The notes under the pieces: generated by a model
What the model saw: the letters and a program-made list of their open reading frames with translations, nothing else
Database searches by the model: none
What the model was told of the DNA's origin: nothing
Made by a program: the position numbers and the translations under genes
Shown: positions 23,875 to 36,022 of the stretch, one piece after another
Layout of the letters: each line of letters opens with the position of its first letter
Position numbering within the stretch: position 1 is the stretch's first letter
Assembly (NCBI GenBank): GCA_026873275.1
Contig: JANTUC010000001.1
Location: 2,046,001-2,110,000 of the forward strand
Origin: Pseudopithomyces maydicus
Taxonomy: Eukaryota > Ascomycota > Dothideomycetes > Pleosporales > Didymosphaeriaceae
Length of the DNA: 64,000 bases
Direction: 5' to 3'

Positions 23875-26800
23875 CTACCCAGACGCCTTCGTCTGCTTCT
23901 TCGCCGTACCAATGTGCGTGTTGTGCACCTTGGTCGCGAACTTGAGACTTGTGATCGTCTCCTGGAGATGTGCCTGCAACGGGGACACCATGACGAACAT
24001 GAGTGTCTTGGAGTTGCCACCCAAAGAATATTGCAACAGATATGTGAGCTAGGGTATTTGTTAGTACTTGCTATCAACATCTCATGGTGAAAACTTACCT
24101 TGGAGTTTCGGTACGGAATGTGGCTGCCTTCCTTCGCCGATCCAAGCGCATTGATAACGTCACCAAGGCAGCTAAGACTCTTGTTGATGTTCTGTGTTTC
24201 CTTCAACCGCGCGCCCTCGGCCTTGCTGTGATCGAGACGCTCCGAACCAGCGAGATCGACGAGGTTCAGCGTGCCCTCACTTCTCTCGCCCGTGACGCTG
24301 TTCTCGCCGACCAGCTTGAGAATGAACACCGAGTGGGAACGACTGGATCGCATGTTGGCTTTTGTCGCAGCGACCGTTCTGTTTTTATCGGCACGTTGCA
24401 GAATCTCTTCCACGCGGTTAGGCCCGTCCAAGACCACCGACGCCGCATTGCCTAGCAGAGTCTGCTTCTTAACCGGGTCGTGGCGCACTTCGATCTTCTT
24501 CTTGTCAAGGTCTTCAGAGCTACCAAGCAGATCGTTATACGTCTCGTTGTAGACTTCAATGAAGGAGCCTTCCATCTTGTATTTCCATCCCTTTTCTTCG
24601 AGTCGTGTGGCTTCGGCGTAGATCTGCGCTGTTGCACGTGGGATCATACCGTCTGCGGAAGACATGGTGTACGTCTTTCCAGCACCCGTTTGTCCGTAGC
24701 AGAATATACACACATTGTAACCGTCAAGTGCACTCTGGACCAACTGGCTGATTTCTTCGAAGACTTCTGCGTTCTGCGAGGTAGGGCTAAAGACACGATC
24801 GAAAGCGTAAGAATAAGTCTGGGTGATGTTCGTGCCCATTGCGCTTGTCTTTTCAGGGCCTTGCACTGCAACCTCCTTGTTGTCCGTATCCGCGTCAGGG
24901 AATCCGAATTTGGCAGGATCGTTTTCAGATTGGTGAGTTGGTCGAACACGACACATGACTCTAATGTTTCCTTTGAGCTCTTGGACTTGATTGTGGAGTT
25001 TACGACGCAAAGTCTCTTCTTGGCGGAGTTTTTCTTTGGCTTCCTCGGCGGTTTCGAAGGCCTCTTGCATTCGCCGATGGAGATCGTTGAAAGCTGATGA
25101 TTGTGCCTGACTATCGGATTCTAGGAAGTCGATTTTCTCCTTCATGGCTTTGTTGGACGCCTCGAGAGTCAAAATATTGGTAGTAGCGTCTGTGAGCTGG
25201 GACTGCAATGCGTTCTTCAGCATTCTTTCTCGGTCAAGCTCAGATTTTGTGTTAGTAAGCTCTCCCTTAAGCAGTTGGTTCTCGCGCTCTTTGGTATCAG
25301 CTTCCAGACGCGCTGCCCTCAGGTCCGAGTCGAATTCTCTCTTTACATCTTGCTGTTCCATTTGTCGCTTGCTTCGCTCTTCTTCAAGCTCGACCTTCGA
25401 TTTCTTTTCTAGTGTTTCCAATTCTTCCTTATGCGATCTGTGAAGCTTCTCGATTTTAGTTTGTAGTTCCCTCTCCACTTTTCCGGCCAGGTCTTTACTG
25501 TCATCGCGTGCCCGCTCAAGTTCTCGCTTGTAGCGGTCGTCAAGATCGTGACGCTCATTTTGGTACTTCCGTCGCATGTCATCAAGTTCGTATGTGTGGC
25601 TTCGTTTCACGTTCTCCAATTCCATGTTGATAGTCGAGTTCAGGCTTTTGACATCGGCAATGTTAGTTCTGTATTCCTCCAACAGCCTTTTATATTCGGC
25701 GCAGCTTTGTTCTAGATCGGCATCTGTAACGTTTGGGTCAGCAAAAAAGACTAAATGAGAGTGATATTTGGCAGAAAGGAGTTGCGAGCTCGGTGCAATC
25801 CTTGAGATACGTACTCTTCTGTTTGTAAAGTTCGACACTTTCATGAACCTTAGATTGCTTGTCCATGTCTTTCTCCATCTGTTCTTTCCAGGCTGCAAAT
25901 TGGGCTTCGAGTGATGCTACGCGGGTGTCGTCGAAGACTGGGACACGGTCGTTAGTATACTTGCTAATGAAGGGTGTCATAGGGGTGCGTGGCCTTCTAG
26001 GGGACTTCTGAACACGTTTTGGAGGTGGCGGCATTGTCCGACTTGGAGTCTGTCTTGGAATGTGGGAAGGAAAGAGAAAGTCTAGATTCTTGCCAGCAAC
26101 TGTTCCACGTCCCATACGACTTGCACGCGCTTGTTCGGCTGAAGCTCTCAAGTTGAGCGCTTCGAAGCCACTCAAGACATGGGCAAAGTCTGTATTGGCA
26201 GGACCGACTGGCATGGAGCCTTGCGGATAGGACGAGGGGGAAGAAACGGAACGTTGCATTGGCAAGGGTGGGCGCTTTGGGGGTAGTTTGAGAGAATACG
26301 TGCGAGTCTCGGCTTCTGATTGAAAATTCCTCTGCACACGGAGCATTGCCATGCTCTCTCGGGGGTTGTAGAAACTGAAAAAGGGTGCCCACCTTGGGGT
26401 TCAGACTTGTCCTCAACTTCACGCTGCGTCATGGACGTTGCGGGGCGTTGGTATTGTGATTTGCTTCTCGCATGGTTACCATACGAAGACTTCGGTCTCG
26501 TCGCGTTTGCGCTTGTAGCCCTTGACCCATGGCCAACGCTGCTGCTGCCAGACGTGTAGGGCTTGTGCTTGGGCGCTTTCGTAGACGTGGATCGCGAGAG
26601 GGAAGCTGAGAAGCCGCGGCCGCCATTGCTAACGGCGCTCTTCGCGGTGGGGTTGGTAGAGCGAGTGGTTTGCGGCGCGGCCAGCTTGGAGCCGTACGGT
26701 TCGCCGGCACGGTCCGCAAGTGTTTTCCTCTTGAAGTCTGGCTCGGGAACTGTTTGTGTGAGCTTCTGTACTGTATCTGTGCAATGGGAGGGGCTTACGG

Positions 26801-27073
26801 CCAGTCGGCTTGTGCTTGATGCTCCCATTGAACGGCGGGCCCATGGCTCCACGTGTGTTTTGCGCGGCATCGGTCAATTCGCTGAGGCCGTTCGTCCGCG
26901 AGGATGCGGAGGGGATGCCCGTGGGCGACATGGGCTCTTCCTTGAATTGCGATGGTATGCGTGAGGGTGGCTTCAGGCCCGAGGGCTTTGCGAAATTCTG
27001 TAGCGCCGGGTGAGCAGCAGCGACAGCACGGTTGCCGGGGCGCACCTACCTGGTTTTCGGAGGCGTTGTCCAT
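23875..27073 (-). CDS. klpA: Kinesin-14, minus-end-directed C-terminal motor (KlpA/Kar3 type)
   Basis: Six exons on the minus strand: 27050-27073, 26799-26997, 26393-26737, 25815-26315, 24099-25723 and 23875-24048. The product is 955 residues. Residues 1-330 are basic and disordered, likely a microtubule-binding tail. A long coiled coil spans about 335-605. The motor starts at the neck GNIRVMCRVRP (about 608-618), with P-loop GQTGAGKT at 700-707, switch I region NMRSSRSHSVF and switch II NLVDLAGSE. The C-terminal motor after the coiled coil defines kinesin-14; such motors crosslink spindle and cytoplasmic microtubules and move to minus ends. The 8-residue first exon and the exon 3/4 join are the least certain joins. 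Confidence 0.95.
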
Positions 27074-28972
27074 TGTGGGTAGATTCAGTGCCAAAAGCCG
27101 AAAATAAAGAAGGATACTAGCAAAACATGCTAGGTCGAGGCGACAGACGGAGAGCCGGCGGCGGTGGTCGTTGTGTTGGCGTCTCGCATCAATGTTTGGG
27201 TGGGTAAACAGAGCTACGCTACCCCTGCTGTTGCGTAGCTCGGCGCATCCCGCTAGCGTCCAAATCGTCCCTCGGTGCCGCTTCGCTTCAGGCTCGCACA
27301 CTGAGGACCGCCGTGACGGCCGCCGTGACGGCGACGGCCACGGCGACGAGACGAACATGGCCGCTGCGGCTGGCAGAGACGGGGGCTTGTCCAGGCGGAG
27401 GAGAGATTATGTGCTGATGTTGGGGTCCCGGGGAGTGCAGAGAGTCTGATTCAAGGTGGCAATGCTGTCATTCTGGCATTCTAGCCCAGGATGAAAAATA
27501 CAAAGTCTTTTGGCTACATGTGTGTGGTAGTCGGTACACCATCCAGCGGGCAGGCGATGCAGACGAGGACCATTAAATGCCCCCATGCAATCATTTCGTC
27601 ACCCTCCTCACCGCCTAGGTCGTGTGGTCCTCATATGATACACCGCCACTGCAGCCCTCGTGAAACACATGCCCGGGGCCCCATCTAGTCCACGCCTCAA
27701 CAATACTATGGACCCACGGGGGTGGGTTGCCAATTGCTGGCTCTAGTTAGGTACATTGTCTACCTGGAAGCTTCGATCGAGTGGGTGGTGTATTGGCCAT
27801 CCATCCTGCTGAGGCTCGTGACCGGGCGCAAGCGTGAAGTCGGGCTCTCTGCGATGGGACGGCCGGCGTGTGCCACGGCCGGCGCTGTGTGCAACTCGCG
27901 AATCAAGCAGGGCAGAGGCTCTCTGGGCGTCACATGGCCGGGCTGCTCTGACGCGGCACTCGACCACCACGCAGGCGACGATGGGCACGATGGGGTCGGC
28001 CATGGCCATGGAGGCTGCGAGGTAGACGGGACAATCGCTGCGGGTACCGGGATCCGGCGGTAGAAGGGGGCTTCGATGGGGTGGCTGGTGGGCCCTCCCC
28101 GTGGTGATAGGCTGGCTAGGGAAATGGCTTCATTGTTAACCGCCGTGATACGGGGGCAGGCCTGGTGGTTGCACAAACGGCCAGAGAACTTTGAGATGGC
28201 CTCGAGGGGCCTTGTCTTTGCGACGTTGGCTCCTTATGCACAACATGCAGAATGCAGGGCACCGAGCTTTCCATGCCACGGTGCTGTCTTGCGCGCGCTG
28301 GCCGTCGGCGCAGGGCACCAGGCGCCGCTGATGACCTGTTCGACTGGCTGTGATGAGCAGCCCGGCGGAGCGGCCAATTGGACTATGCACTGGGTCCCAA
28401 GGGAAATGCTGCTGCAGCAGTGCAGCCCAGCGCCCATGTCCAGTGCCCCCAGGCCTGGCCGCCGACGCCGGGATGCGAGCTCCATAAGAGTGCAGCAACC
28501 CTGCCTTGACGGGAGTGGCACACCCTCCAGCTGCCTCCCCGGACTGCCGATTCGCCTCCAACTCGTCTGCAACCCACCGCTGGGAGTCGCTGCATCCACG
28601 AGCGCTGTTTCCCCAGAGTCGCCGCACAGTTTGCCGCTGTCCCGAGTGCAGCTTTTGGTGTGGGGGACCGCTGATGACAACCTTAAGTGAACTCATTTCC
28701 GCTTAGCGAGCTAGACCAGCCTCATCGACGGCAGCCATCCTGAGCTCCTTACACCCTCATCCGCGTCGTGCACACCTCCAGCGCCGTCCGCGACCGACGC
28801 TCCCTCTGGCACTGCCCCTGGCCCAGTCTGCCCTGTGGTTTATATCACCGACCACCTGCGCTTGCCCCCAGGAGGACCCACGAGGCTGCCACTACGCGAC
28901 GGCTCCCAAGGAGCGACCGCATCCACAACAGCGTTCCGCATCCCCAGCGCATCTGAGCCGCGCCGCGAAGCC
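27074..28972. other. Divergent intergenic region, kinesin-14 and Psr-type phosphatase
   Basis: Almost 1.9 kb containing both promoters. It is GC-rich, so open frames occur on both strands, but none shows family-like sequence. No repeat or RNA gene recognised. Confidence 0.45.
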
Positions 28973-30830
28973 ATGAGCCACGACCCAGAGTCCAAGGCGC
29001 ACGCCGACCCGGCCGACCAGCCGTCCATTGCGAAGCCCACAGCGTCCGATGTCACCCCCGACCGCCCCAACGGCACCGGTATGTCTCTGCCCGCAAGCCT
29101 GGCCCAACCCCCTCTGCTGACCTTGCCACAGCATCCGACCAGCAACCCGCAGTGTCATCCCAGGCCCCAGACGCCGCGGAGCCATCGGCTGCATCCGAAC
29201 GCGAGCCCAAGAAGAAGCGCTCCTTCCTCAATATCCCCCGCTCCACCTCGCAGTCCAACGACGAGCAAACACCCACAGGCACTGGCCTCAGCGGCGCAAC
29301 CGTGGCCGACTCGGAGAGCGTCGGGCGAGGCTCCAAGCGGAGCTTCCTGGGCAAGCGCCGCGCCGGGAGCACCGCCAGCAGCAAACGTTCGCAGCATGCT
29401 GCAACCTCGGAGAAGGCCGAGCAGCCGCCGCCTGTGCCCGTAGCCGAGAATCGCGAGGGCTCGACACGAAGCAAAACCAAGAAGTCGGGCGGCCTGCTGG
29501 CCTGTCTGCCATGCTTCGCGCCCAAAGACTCTACTCCCGCTGGCGAGACGACCGAGAATGTCAAGAGGGTTGAGAAGGTGCAGCCCACGCGCACGACCCA
29601 GCCCACCCACAAGAGCGACCCTACCGCCGAGTCGAGTACGGCAGACTCGAAGGAGCCGTTGGATGAAAAGCATGCCGGTGAAGCTCTGGGTGCGGACCGT
29701 GATGGAGTGCACAGCGATGGTACGGCCGACTCGCCATCCGCCAACGCCCTCCCCAAGATTGTGACAAGGAGCTCGTCTAAGAAGCAAACAGAACAGTCAC
29801 CGCTCCCACAGGCGCCGAGCGAGCCTGGCACGCTGCAGACTGGCCCTGCCATCAATGTTCAAGGACCGACTCCGGGGACCACACCAGTGCAGCCAAGACC
29901 GTCTCACGAGCAACAACAGATTATCCACGACCGCACAGAGTCACAAGAGGAGAAGGACCAAGACATCGAAATGAACGACGTCCCTCTTGCTTCAACCGAC
30001 GTCCGACACGAGGGAGAGGATGGTTCTGATGTCTCGAATGACGTGCCGCCCAAGGTCGATCTACCTCCGCCGCCACCACTTGAGCAACGACAAAATGCAG
30101 TGCGGGACAGCACCGAGTCTCAGCAGAAGTATCTTCTCGGTCCGATAAGACCAGAGTTCAAGGGGAAGAAGTGTCTGGTTCTGGATTTGGATGAAACACT
30201 GGTGCACAGCAGCTTCAAGGTAGGCTACCATCCCCTGAACACCGTCCAATCAATTGCTAACATGACTTAGATCCTCGCTCAGGCGGACTTCACCATTCCC
30301 GTGGAGATCGAGGGACAATACCACAACGTCTATGTCATCAAGCGGCCAGGTGTTGACCAATTCATGAAGAGAGTGGGCGAATTATACGAGGTCGTGGTTT
30401 TCACAGCTTCCGTCTCAAAGGTACGTGAAGACCGCCGCTACAAAAGCGGCATCATGCTAACATCCATTAGTACGGTGATCCTCTTCTAGACCAATTGGAC
30501 ATCCACGGCGTTGTTCATCACCGCCTTTTCCGAGAAAGCTGTTACAACCACCAGGGCAACTACGTGAAGGTAAGCATCGCGAACCCGTCCACTCTCCCCA
30601 AGACTGACCCTGTATAGGATCTTTCGCAGATCGGTCGCGACCTCAAGGATACGATCATCATCGACAACTCGCCCACCTCGTACATCTTCCACCCCCAACA
30701 TGCCGTCCCTATCAGCAGCTGGTTTTCCGATGCCCACGACAATGAACTTCTCGATCTGATACCCGTCCTTGAGGACCTCGCCGGAGCTCAAGTCAGCGAT
30801 GTTAGCTTGGTGCTTGATGTTGCTTTGTAG
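28973..30830 (+). CDS. FCP1-like (NIF) phosphatase, Psr1/SCP type
   Basis: Five exons: 28973-29078, 29132-30219, 30271-30420, 30471-30569 and 30618-30830, giving 551 residues. Residues 1-365 are disordered and charged, with a Cys pair in GGLLACLPCFAP (about 165-177) that could be lipid-modified. The catalytic domain begins GKKCLVLDLDETLVHSS, with Asp387 and Asp389 of the DxDxT motif. It continues through VYVIKRPGVDQF, VVFTASVSKYGDPLLDQLD and TIIIDNSPTSY. Yeast Psr1/Psr2 are plasma-membrane phosphatases in the salt and general stress response; animal SCPs dephosphorylate RNA polymerase II CTD Ser5. The long N-terminal region favours the Psr group. Substrates here are not known. Confidence 0.93.
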
Positions 30831-32103
30831 GGACACGGAGTTTTGTCGTTGTCACCATTTCGATACCCAACTATTGATGTTCGATCGCGTTATACTTACC
30901 ACATCGGGACCTTTGGCTATATGGCCGACGATTAGGATCCGAGTTTTACCCCCTTTCGCTTCGGAGGAGAGGCAGCCCCGGGCTGGCCTTTCTAGATGTA
31001 CGTTTTGTAATCGAGTTGTAATCTGCATAATGGGGTTGGCGCTTGCAGCTGGCAGGCTTGGAGGCGGTAGAGAGGAGAATGGCACCTCCATCTTCTTTCT
31101 ACGCAACATGCTCGTGCCGTGCTGGTGCGTCTACCTTCTCACTATATCTGTCTTTTAGCAATACCCTTCGCACGAGCTCGAGCAGATCCATGTTCATACA
31201 AAAGTACCTACCTTCTACGACATAGTGAGCATTCTGGAAAGAGGACAAGCGAAAAGAGTGTGGCGATGGCAGGAGGCGTTCTGGAAGGAGCAGTAACTTA
31301 CATCATTCACCTACCGCCTAATTTTGGTATCTAGTATCACTGTTGGACTGCAACAATCACACATTTCCTTTGTACTTGGACTTTTCTTGTTGGTTCCCTT
31401 AGCAAATAGCATGGCTGGCGGAACTTTTTATGGTTGGACTTTTCGAGCATGACTGTGCACGGAGCGTGGCCACTACGCCGCCGTTCTACAATTTCTTCCG
31501 ACCTTTGTTTTGTTTTCCTTTTTCCCAAACCGAGTGGCAGCGGCGAAGTACCAGCTTGTGGGGATGTACAGTGAGCTGGGGGAAGTGCTTGGGGTAACAT
31601 GCGTAGATGGTAAACACATATGTCGAGTTCTAAGCCTATCGTATTATTAATCACGTTTGATTATCCATGATCCATTAGCTCCATGAGTAGACTAAATTAC
31701 TGTATCTAGCATAAGATGCATGATGTCCCATACCCGCGGCTGTCAACCACGTTCTTTTGGAAAGCTTGGCATACGCCAGCGCAACCGAATTTCACATGCC
31801 ACCAACCTGCCCCACGGCGAGACATGACTCGTTGCTTCTGTCGTCGCTCGCGTACTTCTCATACGACAACCACAATTTGAGGCAGCCTGCATATGCGACG
31901 CGCCACCCACCCTTCTCAGCTCAGCCCAGCTTCACATATAACGGACGTTCCCCGCTCTGAAGCCCATGGACCGGTAGCAGACACACTGGTGCGAGGCCTG
32001 GAATAAAGCGAGTACCTTCTGAAGCTTCAACGCGACCAAGAAAGCTGGGGTAGCAGTACCTGGGACAACTCCACACGCATCATTCCCTAGCGCAATCTCA
32101 ACT
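30831..32103. other. Intergenic
   Basis: Downstream of the phosphatase and upstream of the acyltransferase. No open frame with coding character and no repeat noted. Confidence 0.45.
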
Positions 32104-33186
32104 ATGGAGAAATATTCCCAATTCCGCGACAAAGGTACGCCGTCCCCCACCCACACCTCTACCCTTCCACACCCTCCCGCGAAACAGGACTGACACCCAC
32201 CACAGGCACGGCAATAGCCCCCTTCTTCCCGGTTCCTCCCCCGCCGCTTCTCCCCTATGGGCTCCAGTCCACCTGCTGCTATTTACCCTACGCCTGTTTC
32301 CCGTCGGCGTTGTTTCCTTCTTCTACTTCGTCTTCCTCGAGCTCCTTCCCACCCCGACCATCATAAAAAAATGCGTGCTCTGGCTCCTCCTCGCGGTACC
32401 GGGCGTGTGGTGGGTCGATCTGCAGGTCGACGGGGTTAAGCGCGGGAACCTGTCCTCTCCGCAGGCCAAGAACGCGTTGCCAAAGCAAGGCGACATCATC
32501 GCGAGCAGCTTCACCTCCCCGCTCGATCCGCTGTACCTCGCCGGCATCTTCTGCCCCGTCTTCGTCCGCTCGTGGCCGAACGAGCGCAGAGTGCAGGTCA
32601 TCTCGTTGTTCTCAGCTATATGGCTTGCTTTTCGCATCCGGAAGTGGGGCCGCCCGAGGACGCGAAGCTTGTGGAATTGAAGGAGCTGGGCCAGAAGTAC
32701 CCTGGGAGCATCATCTGCGTGTTCCCTGAGAGCACGACCACGAACGGGCGGGGTATTCTGCCTTTGAGCCCTTGCCTTCTGACTGCCGATACTAAGACCA
32801 AGATCTACCCTGTCAATCTGCGCTACACGCCCGGGGACATTACAACCCCGGTACCGGGCGGCGTGCTCAACTGGGTGTGGAAGCTCCTCTCGAAACCGAC
32901 GCACCAGATGCGTGTCCGTATCGCGCATCCCATTTATAATTCTGCGTCTTTGGATACACCTAGCCGAGGAGAGAAGGCGAGCAGCATGGAAGCAAACATC
33001 TGGGATAGCCCGCATATGAGGAATGGATTGCATACTGGAGAGCAGGAGGTGCTGGTTGGAGATGGGCAGAAAGTGTTGGACCGCGTCGGCGAAGACCTAG
33101 CGAGGCTCGGTCGCGTCAAGCGAGTGGGCTTGACCGTCAGCCAAAAGGTCGACTTTGTCAAGCTTTGGAAGAGCAGGAGGCGGTAG
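32104..33186 (+). CDS. LOA1-like lysophospholipid acyltransferase with two frame breaks
   Basis: Exon 1 is 32104-32134 (MEKYSQFRDK plus one base) and intron 1 is 32135-32205. The next exon starts GTAIAPFFPVP. This N-terminus and the hydrophobic segment, VWWVDLQVDG, IIASSFTSPLDPLYLA and VFPESTTTNGRGIL, match yeast LOA1/Vps66, a lysophosphatidic acid acyltransferase of the ER and lipid droplets. The full protein is spread over three frames. One base is missing within the C-rich stretch 32238-32255, and another at the T run 32629-32632. Each break shifts the frame by -1 and no intron fits. Apart from these the protein reads to its natural C-terminus. Sequence error is more likely than a dying gene, because both halves look well conserved. 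Confidence 0.8.
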
Positions 33187-36022
33187 ACGCAGCCTTTTTT
33201 TTTGGGTGGTGGGGGAGAGATTGTATCCATGGAAGCGTGTTGGGTATGATGCATGTATAGGTCTAGAAGCTCCGTTGCAGCGAAGTCTTTGCTGTGTTAC
33301 GTTCATATAACATATATCCTCAGGGAAATAAACTATCAATATAACATTCATAAATATATAACAAAACGTTTCTCATTCATCATGAAGCTTTAATAGATTT
33401 TAAACGTAAGTTCACTGTCGTACAACCATACCAGCATAACCCCAACCTATTCACCAACCCCAAACCAGACCACGTGCCCCTTTCCCACATCCACCCTAGC
33501 GCCTCCTCACCACATATGCAAATACATATAAATTCCAGCTACTTTCCCACCTCACCAGACTACACATTCCTCTCACCGGCACTCATGACTAAAATCAGCG
33601 CCGACAACTCAAATGAGGGGTTTAAAAAGAAGCCTTCCACGGTTGTATGTGTAAAATGACTGGAGTTGTGCCACCCCGGGAACGCATCGACTCTAAAATT
33701 AATTGGAAGAAATGTGAATGTGCGTGTGGGGCGAGGCGAGAGTGTCTAAAACCATAAGCTGGAGTTGACATGTGGGAAGTGGTTGGTTGGTCTCAAAGAT
33801 GGACTGAAAGTGCGGGTACGATAACGAAATGTTGGGCGCGAGAAAAGGAAGCCCTGAGAAAAGCTATGGAGTGAGTGTCTTTTGGGGTGGAAATCAAAAT
33901 TAGGAAGTGGAAGCAAATGCGTCCAGTACGGCGTTCTCTGAAATCCAACAGCAAAGTCAACATGTGTCCCTGGAGAACGGACGGCGTAAAAAAGAAAATT
34001 CCAGAGCAGCTGATGATGTGCGGTTTGCCTGGTCTTTTTGAAAAATAAGAATAAAAAAATCCCAAGAGGTTGAGAAGATGGCGTTTTTTACGGTCGATGG
34101 GAGAAGAATCCATCGAAATTCTCAAGGCACTTTCGACATGCGGGTTTCGCTTTCCCTCTCTCCGCTTGGAACACCAAGTTTGATAGTTATATGTGCTTCG
34201 GACCGAGAGGACCAGTAATGACTTCAAAACCCACCCGATGCGTGTGGTCATGAAAATTCGGTCAAGAGTGGAAGTATGGGTGTGGACTTGGACTCTGCTT
34301 CTCTACGCTGATCAAAAGAAGCTTTCCTTCAAATATGGCTTGGGGGTTGTGTCTGGTAAAATAGTTGGTAGTGAAGATATATGTGTCTCTGGGCCTGGGA
34401 TCCAAAAACCGTCCCACCTGGATACATGTCTTGCGAGTCCTGCCTCTTAAAAATCGGATAAGAGAAAGAGAAATCTGATAGTATCATGGCACAGCAGCGA
34501 AAAAAAGGGATTCAAAGCAGGAAATTGGTCGGATGGGTTAAAAAAAAACCACTGGAGTACTGGCTTTATGTGGCAGCAGACCAGGGCGAGGTTCATGCTG
34601 CAGTATCTTCGCGACATCCGATTCACAGATCCGATGTTTTGTGCAGACTGGATCTCGAAATTTACATTCCGTGTCCTTTTTAAACCAAGGGGCGGAATAA
34701 GATGATGGTTCAATCCATTCATGAGAGCCATCGGTGCACGAAGCAAAAGACAGGGAGCAAAACGTCAATCGCGCCTGCTCATGTGTGTTGAAATACCCAA
34801 CGATTGATCTGATGTGCGGTCGGCAGTTTTGCCTGTTCGAAAAGTAGAGCAATACGCCGAATGTGACGTCTCCAATATTAAACGGGTGATCCCCATGTGT
34901 GTGCTTTCGGACTGCACTCGAGGGGAAAGGCCAATGCAACCAACCAATCTATGTGCTGGCTGCGAGATCTCCCTCAAAAAACGTCAATAGGAGCGACGAT
35001 TCATCTTGTTAGAGACCATGTAAAACAAGCACTGGAGAAATACATGCCCGCTTTTCTTCGTTCTTGTCCAAATCAAGAGCTGACGTACACATGTGCGGAT
35101 CTGCTTCTGCGGCACTATAAAAGAACGACCCGAGCTCGTCATGTTCTGTTCTCGAGGATTTAAAATAAAAACGACATCGTTTTATGCTCCCACTCTCTAT
35201 CGACTCCATGTCAAAAAATTTCATGGACGCGTGCGTGCCGAGCGTTCTCCCGAACATCTGGAAGAGTCCATGTATGCTTTTTCGGAGCGGGACCGTTTCA
35301 AAAGCTCATGCTCTCATTTCGAGAACTCCTTAAGAAAAAGACAGTAAAGGAATTCTTATGGCCGGGTGCAGTCTGCCTGGAGCTCTAAGTAAGAATCTTG
35401 AGATGGCAAACGCTTGTATGGTGCTCTTTTATGAGAACTGTGCAACACTTGAGAGCCGTAGCGTCCAGACCGCAACCTACATGCATGCGATGCGCGCATG
35501 GCAGCGGGTCTTCTCTGAGAACTAGTACATAAGAAACCTTGTCCGTAACCCTATGTTTGCCCCGCCAAGCTATGTTCGCAGTCCCCATGAGCATATCCAG
35601 GTGTAAGCTTTCCGTTCTTGATGCTCCCCATCAACATCACGTCTTGTTGATGGTGAAGGGCATCGGCCCGAAAAGGATCGCCCCCAAGCCATCAACGTTC
35701 TGCTCGTACCGTTTCCAAAACTTCCTCGCCCCGATTTTTCTCAATGTCGTACATATGCCACAGGTCGAAAACGTTTATCTTTTGGGTCCAAATTTCCTTT
35801 TCGTCCCCATTTGGGCCTATCACCACCGCAAGCGCCCTGCTATTGGTTGCTAAGCAGCATGTGATCTCGTATTTGAACCCGCTCGCGTAACCCTGCTCGG
35901 GCGCAGCCACCTGCAGCTCACAGGGGTTTTCCGCAATCTAACCAATATATCGCCATCTGCAACGGCTTCTCCATGTATCCGCATTTCCTTTGTACGCTGC
36001 GTTTCGCGCTTGCGCGCGCACT
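33187..36022. other. 2.8 kb without a supportable gene
   Basis: Mixed composition with scattered short open frames on both strands. No protein family, splice pattern, repeat or RNA gene is recognisable. The final 100 bases precede the ATG at 36023. Confidence 0.45.

Noticed and set aside
32206..32370. Reading the acyltransferase second exon straight through in one frame
   Set aside because: It ends at a stop before the conserved region; the conserved hydrophobic segment is in the -1 frame, and a 36-nt GT-AG candidate intron is too short and does not change the frame.
33793..34251. 152-codon minus-strand frame
   Set aside because: No homology-like motif, no signal peptide or splice support, and biased by local T-rich composition.
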